From the IMG/VR virus record IMGVR_UViG_3300032401_002335, positions 1-31,678 of that record: a stretch of 31,678 bases of DNA, one strand, 5' to 3'. The translations under genes were made by a program, and so were the position numbers. Of the stretch, positions 28,764-31,678 are shown one piece after another (position 1 is the stretch's first letter; each line of letters opens with the position of its first letter). The notes under the pieces were generated by a model. The model was given only the letters and a program-made list of their open reading frames with translations, searched no databases and had not been told where the DNA came from. The DNA is from a virus.

Positions 28764-29455
28764 TCCCCTGCGCCATACTCTGCGGTGGCCTCGGCACTCG
28801 CCTTGGCGACCTGACCAGGGACACGCCCAAGTGTCTAGTTGAGGTGGCAGGGGTTCCTTTCCTGTTCTGGCAACTTGATCTGCTGCGATCCAAGGGAATC
28901 ACGCACATAGTTCTATGTCTCGGGCACCAGGGTGATATGATTGAAAAAGCCTTGACGCTCTCGTTTGATAGTAGAGGAATCGACATAAAGTTTTCGTATG
29001 ATGGCGAGGATCTCCTGGGCACCGGGGGAGCAATTTTGAAGGCGCTGCCGATGTTGGGGGATAGGTTCTTTGTGACGTATGGGGACGGGTTATTGGATTG
29101 CGATTATGCTGCTGTGGTGCAGCACCATGAAAAAGAGGGAAGGCTCGGCACCATGGTGGTATTTAGGGAACAGGGCAACGTCCTGTTTCGGAATGGGCTC
29201 GTTAAGGCATATTCAAAGACAATACAGGATAAAGCGCTCCAACACACCGACTGGGGATTGAGCGTGTTTGAGGCTAAGGCGTTTGGATTGTATAAGCAGG
29301 GGTCAAAATTTGACTTGGGGTCTGTTTTTCAGAACTTAGCCCGCCAAAGACTCTTGGCGGGCTATGAGGTTCCGAATAGGTACTATGAGGTGGGATCTCT
29401 ACTTGGGATTTGCCGCACTATAGAATTTCTTCAAAGTCGGGATAGACAACCCTGA
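28760..29455 (+). CDS. hddC: Nucleotidyltransferase, probably heptose-1-phosphate guanylyltransferase (HddC-like)
   Basis: The start is ATG 28760, forming ATGA with the kinase stop. The 231-residue protein has AILCGGLGTRLGDLTRDTPKCLV (nucleotide-binding loop), FLFWQLDLL, and FVTYGDGLLDCDY containing the metal-binding Asp. It belongs to the GT-A-like sugar nucleotidyltransferases (RmlA/HddC/GmhD-type). With the other heptose enzymes next to it, formation of GDP-D-glycero-alpha-D-manno-heptose is the best inference; nucleotide specificity cannot be read directly. Its 3' end converges with and overlaps the SNF2 gene by 38 bp. Confidence 0.85.
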   Translation: MIPCAILCGGLGTRLGDLTRDTPKCLVEVAGVPFLFWQLDLLRSKGITHIVLCLGHQGDMIEKALTLSFDSRGIDIKFSYDGEDLLGTGGAILKALPMLGDRFFVTYGDGLLDCDYAAVVQHHEKEGRLGTMVVFREQGNVLFRNGLVKAYSKTIQDKALQHTDWGLSVFEAKAFGLYKQGSKFDLGSVFQNLARQRLLAGYEVPNRYYEVGSLLGICRTIEFLQSRDRQP

Positions 29456-31436
29456 ACAGGTCGCCGTTGATTTGAGTGTGGTACTTTTTCAACATGCGGC
29501 GAGCGAATCCTGCCTGCTTGTCAGTAAGACAGGGCAGGGCTGCAAGAGCTTTGCCGAACCGACTGTCACAGCCATTAAATCCCATCTCGTCTTTTTTGTG
29601 AGCCCCATCACACACGCCGGATAGCATGCGTAGGAGGCCGGTCATAGCGGCTTTCTCAGAGTCGGTATACTGGTGGATAGCACGAGGTTTCTTGGCCTCG
29701 GGTTCACTGAGTGGGACGGTGAAGTCTAAAAGAGGAGAATCCATTGACTCAGTAATAATTTTCCTCTTTGAGAGGAGCTTGTTGATCTTGATGCAGTCAA
29801 TAGAACCGGACAGGACCACGTATTGAACCAAGATTGAGTCGGACTCCTGGCCTATTCTACAGATACGATCTGAACACTGATCCATGGCACCTGGAACAAA
29901 CGATTCTTCCCCAAAGATAGCCAAAGAAGCTTTGGTGAGCGTTAGCCCCATTCCTGAGGCATTGATGCTACCAATAAATACCATGGCGGTTCCATCTTGG
30001 AACGCTTGGATAGCAGCATCCTTTTCCTTGGGACTCTCTCTGCCCGTCAGTACAGCGGTTTCAATTCCCCGTTCTTTGAGACCGTTGTTGATTAGATCAA
30101 CTGAATCATGATGATGCAGAAACAAAACCAATTTTTGAACCGACTCCAAGGTTTCCAGAACAAACTCAAGAGTCTTGGGAGCCTTGGCTATAGCTACCTT
30201 ATGTGCCAGCTTTGCCATCTCTGAGAACGAAGCCCGATAGGCCAGATTTAAATTTGCACAGGCTTTTTCGAAGCTGTCGAAATCTTCATTGGCATCTGCC
30301 CATTCCTTTTCGGTCTCCAAACGATTGATTTCATTTGACCACCGCTCGTCAGCATCGCGCTCCTCGTTTATGATTTGCGTGAGACCGTTGGATGGTATCT
30401 CAATAACCTGATGCATCTTTTGCGGAAGCTCTGGAAGTACCTCGGTTTTGAGTCGGCGTATCATCACATTTTCCCTGAGGATCTGTTGCATTTCGATGGG
30501 ATTGGATGACCCGCTAAAATCCCAAACCTTCTTCATTACCGCTTTCTTAGTTTTAGGATCTTTTACCCAAATGAAGTCGAATTTTGCGTCACAATATCGA
30601 CGCAAAAACCCCCAGCTTCCTCCGAATTTTTCAATGCATCCAAGCATCTCAAGTTGAGGTAGTAACTCAACGGTACGATTGAGGATAGCTGTTCCGCTGA
30701 GAAGATATCGATTGGGAATAGCCTTTGCCAATTCCTTGCAAGCCTTACACCGAATTGACTTTGGGTTTTTCGCAAACGTCGATTCATCCAAGATAAGGGA
30801 CTTAGCTCCCAGCTTGACAATTTGAGGGCTCCAGTCCCTCAAGATATCATAGTTTACAATGATGAGCTTTGGGGCTGGACCCTGTTCTGATAGCTCTGGA
30901 GAACAGGACTTTGCCCTGCCCTTGAGAATGACAATGGCTCCCTCGCCTCTAAGTTCGGGTATGTCATCCATGGCCTCGTTTTTCCATACTGTTTTTAGGG
31001 TGGCTGGGCAAACCACAACGCATGGATAGTCACCCTTTAAATGAATAGTCGCAAGAGCTTGTAAACTTTTACCCAACCCCATATCGTCACCAAAAAGTAC
31101 TGCTTTTCGTGACATGGCATATGCAATCCCGGCCCTCTGAAACGGGAAAGGTGTTTTGCCCAGGTCTTCAAGCCCCTGGACCTCAGCATCCTTGGCCCGA
31201 CTATCCTGTATTGATTCAGCTCGCTGGGTTGCCAGTGCTTCAAGCATAGGCCTAGCGATTTCGTCAGAACAGGATATCAGTAGCGATGCGTTGTTGGTAT
31301 CCTGGGTGTGCCACGTCTTTGTCTCTTTGTCCCAGCGGAATCTGGCTGATTTTATTTTGTCTTTGTGGTCCTGGTATTCTGCCCAGGTTGTGCGAATCTC
31401 AAATCTTGCACGTTCCTTATTGTAGGTTAAAACCAT
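29418..31436 (-). CDS. SNF2-family DNA helicase/translocase (SMARCAL1-like)
   Basis: This 672-residue protein has an N-terminal region with RFRWDKETKTWH (about 33-44), similar in pattern to the region preceding SMARCAL1-type cores, then SF2 motifs: Q-like FPFQRAGI, motif I GDDMGLGKSLQA (about 116-127), motif Ia VVCPATLKTVW, motif II LILDES (DESx instead of DEAH), motif III LSGTAI, motif IV/V FIGSINASGMGLTL and motif VI DQCSDRICRIGQ. Known SNF2 phage helicases remodel DNA-protein complexes or anneal strands during recombination. A strong AAGGAG site precedes the ATG. It has two AACAGGA copies, both near the 5' end. The C-terminal 120 residues are a lineage-specific extension. Confidence 0.92.
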   Translation of the reverse strand: MVLTYNKERARFEIRTTWAEYQDHKDKIKSARFRWDKETKTWHTQDTNNASLLISCSDEIARPMLEALATQRAESIQDSRAKDAEVQGLEDLGKTPFPFQRAGIAYAMSRKAVLFGDDMGLGKSLQALATIHLKGDYPCVVVCPATLKTVWKNEAMDDIPELRGEGAIVILKGRAKSCSPELSEQGPAPKLIIVNYDILRDWSPQIVKLGAKSLILDESTFAKNPKSIRCKACKELAKAIPNRYLLSGTAILNRTVELLPQLEMLGCIEKFGGSWGFLRRYCDAKFDFIWVKDPKTKKAVMKKVWDFSGSSNPIEMQQILRENVMIRRLKTEVLPELPQKMHQVIEIPSNGLTQIINEERDADERWSNEINRLETEKEWADANEDFDSFEKACANLNLAYRASFSEMAKLAHKVAIAKAPKTLEFVLETLESVQKLVLFLHHHDSVDLINNGLKERGIETAVLTGRESPKEKDAAIQAFQDGTAMVFIGSINASGMGLTLTKASLAIFGEESFVPGAMDQCSDRICRIGQESDSILVQYVVLSGSIDCIKINKLLSKRKIITESMDSPLLDFTVPLSEPEAKKPRAIHQYTDSEKAAMTGLLRMLSGVCDGAHKKDEMGFNGCDSRFGKALAALPCLTDKQAGFARRMLKKYHTQINGDLFRVVYPDFEEIL

Positions 31437-31464
31437 ACGATCTCCTTATTAGGGCTTAACTTGG

Positions 31465-31480
31465 GGCTCATCGCTGAGCC
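31465..31480 (-). terminator. Short hairpin between the partial 3' gene and SNF2
   Basis: GGCTCA and TGAGCC flank TCGC, 13 bp past the stop of the gene at 31493. No T-run follows, so termination is doubtful. Confidence 0.3.
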
Positions 31481-31492
31481 GCGTGTTCAGTG

Positions 31493-31678
31493 CTAAACCT
31501 TAGCGTATACAAACAGTTTTCCGTTGATATCGCAAAGGCACGCATAGCCCTTAGTCCACACCTTCCAGCGGTCTTCGGCGTGCTTGACGTGACGTGGATC
31601 GAGCTTGGTACCGCGGCAAACAATGACGCATCGAGCGTATAATGCCGCATCGTATGCCGCATCGTATGCCGCATTGGG
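31493..31678 (-). CDS. C-terminal part of a phage-type protein with AAYD repeats (5' end outside window)
   Basis: On the minus strand the frame from the window edge runs to TAG at 31495-31493. It encodes AAYDAAYDAALYARC followed by DPRHVKHAEDRWKVWTKGYA and a Cys-containing end (CLCDINGKLFVYAKV), about 61 residues. Another frame across the same stretch gives only a low-complexity shadow. The alanine/tyrosine/aspartate repeat is of a kind common at the N-terminus of some phage proteins. Function is unknown. Confidence 0.65.
   Translation of the reverse strand, partial: PNAAYDAAYDAALYARCVIVCRGTKLDPRHVKHAEDRWKVWTKGYACLCDINGKLFVYAKV
31642..31674. repeat. Tandem 12-bp repeat ATGCCGCATCGT
   Basis: Two full units (31642-31653, 31654-31665) plus a partial third (31666-31674) that continues toward the window edge. 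On the minus strand it encodes AAYD units. Confidence 0.85.

Larger units (their letters stand above)
366..31274. repeat. Dispersed 7-mer AACAGGA, 66 copies
   Basis: By hand I find 42 copies on the plus strand (first bases 366, 572, 2229, 2837, 2892, 3766, 3960, 4863, 5382, 5585, 6152, 6207, 6689, 7563, 8199, 8451, 8676, 11033, 11074, 11552, 12057, 12312, 12737, 12910, 14237, 14839, 15195, 15508, 17338, 20048, 21525, 22268, 24674, 25000, 26460, 26695, 26972, 28076, 28390, 28493, 30902, 31268) and 24 on the minus strand as TCCTGTT (2217, 2737, 4066, 4959, 6126, 8501, 11820, 11906, 12423, 12486, 13956, 15044, 18381, 21770, 21902, 24117, 24695, 24887, 26448, 27004, 27357, 28651, 28860, 29181). 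About four are expected by chance. The next base is C in 26, T in 21, A in 14 and G in 5. Confidence 0.93.

Noticed and set aside
366-31274. AACAGGA explained as ribosome-binding sites
   Set aside because: Only a few copies lie just before start codons; most are inside genes and a third are in antisense orientation.
31468-31674. Minus-strand frame starting MRHTMRHTMRH near the window edge
   Set aside because: A low-complexity reading of the tandem repeat; a different minus-strand frame (to 31493) gives a more protein-like sequence.
1-31678. CRISPR array
   Set aside because: No regularly spaced direct repeats with unique spacers were seen; the dispersed motifs are irregularly spaced and mostly inside genes.

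Overview
The window looks like part of a bacteriophage or phage-like mobile element (phage-plasmid or prophage) of a bacterium. The evidence is a tightly packed gene layout with ATGA/GTGA stop-start overlaps, a replication and recombination set (SbcD/SbcC nuclease, SSB, primase-helicase, small PD-(D/E)XK nuclease, SNF2-type helicase, tyrosine recombinase), free-standing homing endonucleases (GIY-YIG, HNH) and two Mom-like DNA-modification genes. Promoters of the TTGACA/TATAAT type and Shine-Dalgarno sites indicate a bacterial host. No capsid, tail or large terminase gene is seen, so the phage assignment is an inference.

Layout. Bases 1-11461 (+): sbcD (5' end outside the window), a GIY-YIG endonuclease wedged between sbcD and sbcC, zinc-ribbon proteins, SSB, small unknown genes, an HNH endonuclease, two tandem Mom-like genes whose start codons lie in the D-loops of two tRNA-like elements, a primase-helicase, a 220-bp palindrome-rich intergenic region (possible replication origin), and a VRR-NUC-like nuclease. 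Bases 11518-15585 (+): a ColD/RfbH-like PLP dehydratase, a GDP-fucose-synthase-like epimerase and a split transketolase. Bases 15582-24882 (-): a frameshifted GIY-YIG endonuclease, then (in reading order from 23621 downwards) a glycosyltransferase operon with a 4,6-dehydratase, PIG-L deacetylase, formyltransferase and Cys-rich small proteins, preceded by a tyrosine recombinase and a zinc-finger protein. Bases 25032-29455 (+): an operator/promoter, an HTH-like gene, a homing-endonuclease remnant, and gmhA, gmhB, transaldolase, hddA-like kinase and hddC-like nucleotidyltransferase. Bases 29418-31678 (-): an SNF2-family helicase and the 3' end of a further gene.

How the genes fit together. Transketolase plus transaldolase can supply sedoheptulose-7-phosphate. 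GmhA, the GHMP kinase, GmhB and the nucleotidyltransferase can turn it into GDP-D-glycero-alpha-D-manno-heptose. The ColD-like and WcaG-like enzymes could further modify a GDP-sugar, and the minus-strand operon supplies glycosyltransferases and amino-sugar modifying enzymes. The element therefore appears able to build and attach an unusual glycan, either on the host surface or on its own particles or proteins.

The strongest unexplained signals are at DNA and RNA level: (1) 66 copies of the 7-mer AACAGGA (both strands, roughly 17 times the random expectation, usually AACAGGAC/T); (2) eight copies of the palindrome TGTCCAACGTTGGACA, all in or at the edge of genes and read in different frames; (3) two tRNA-like elements fused in frame to the two Mom-like genes, with compensatory base changes between them.
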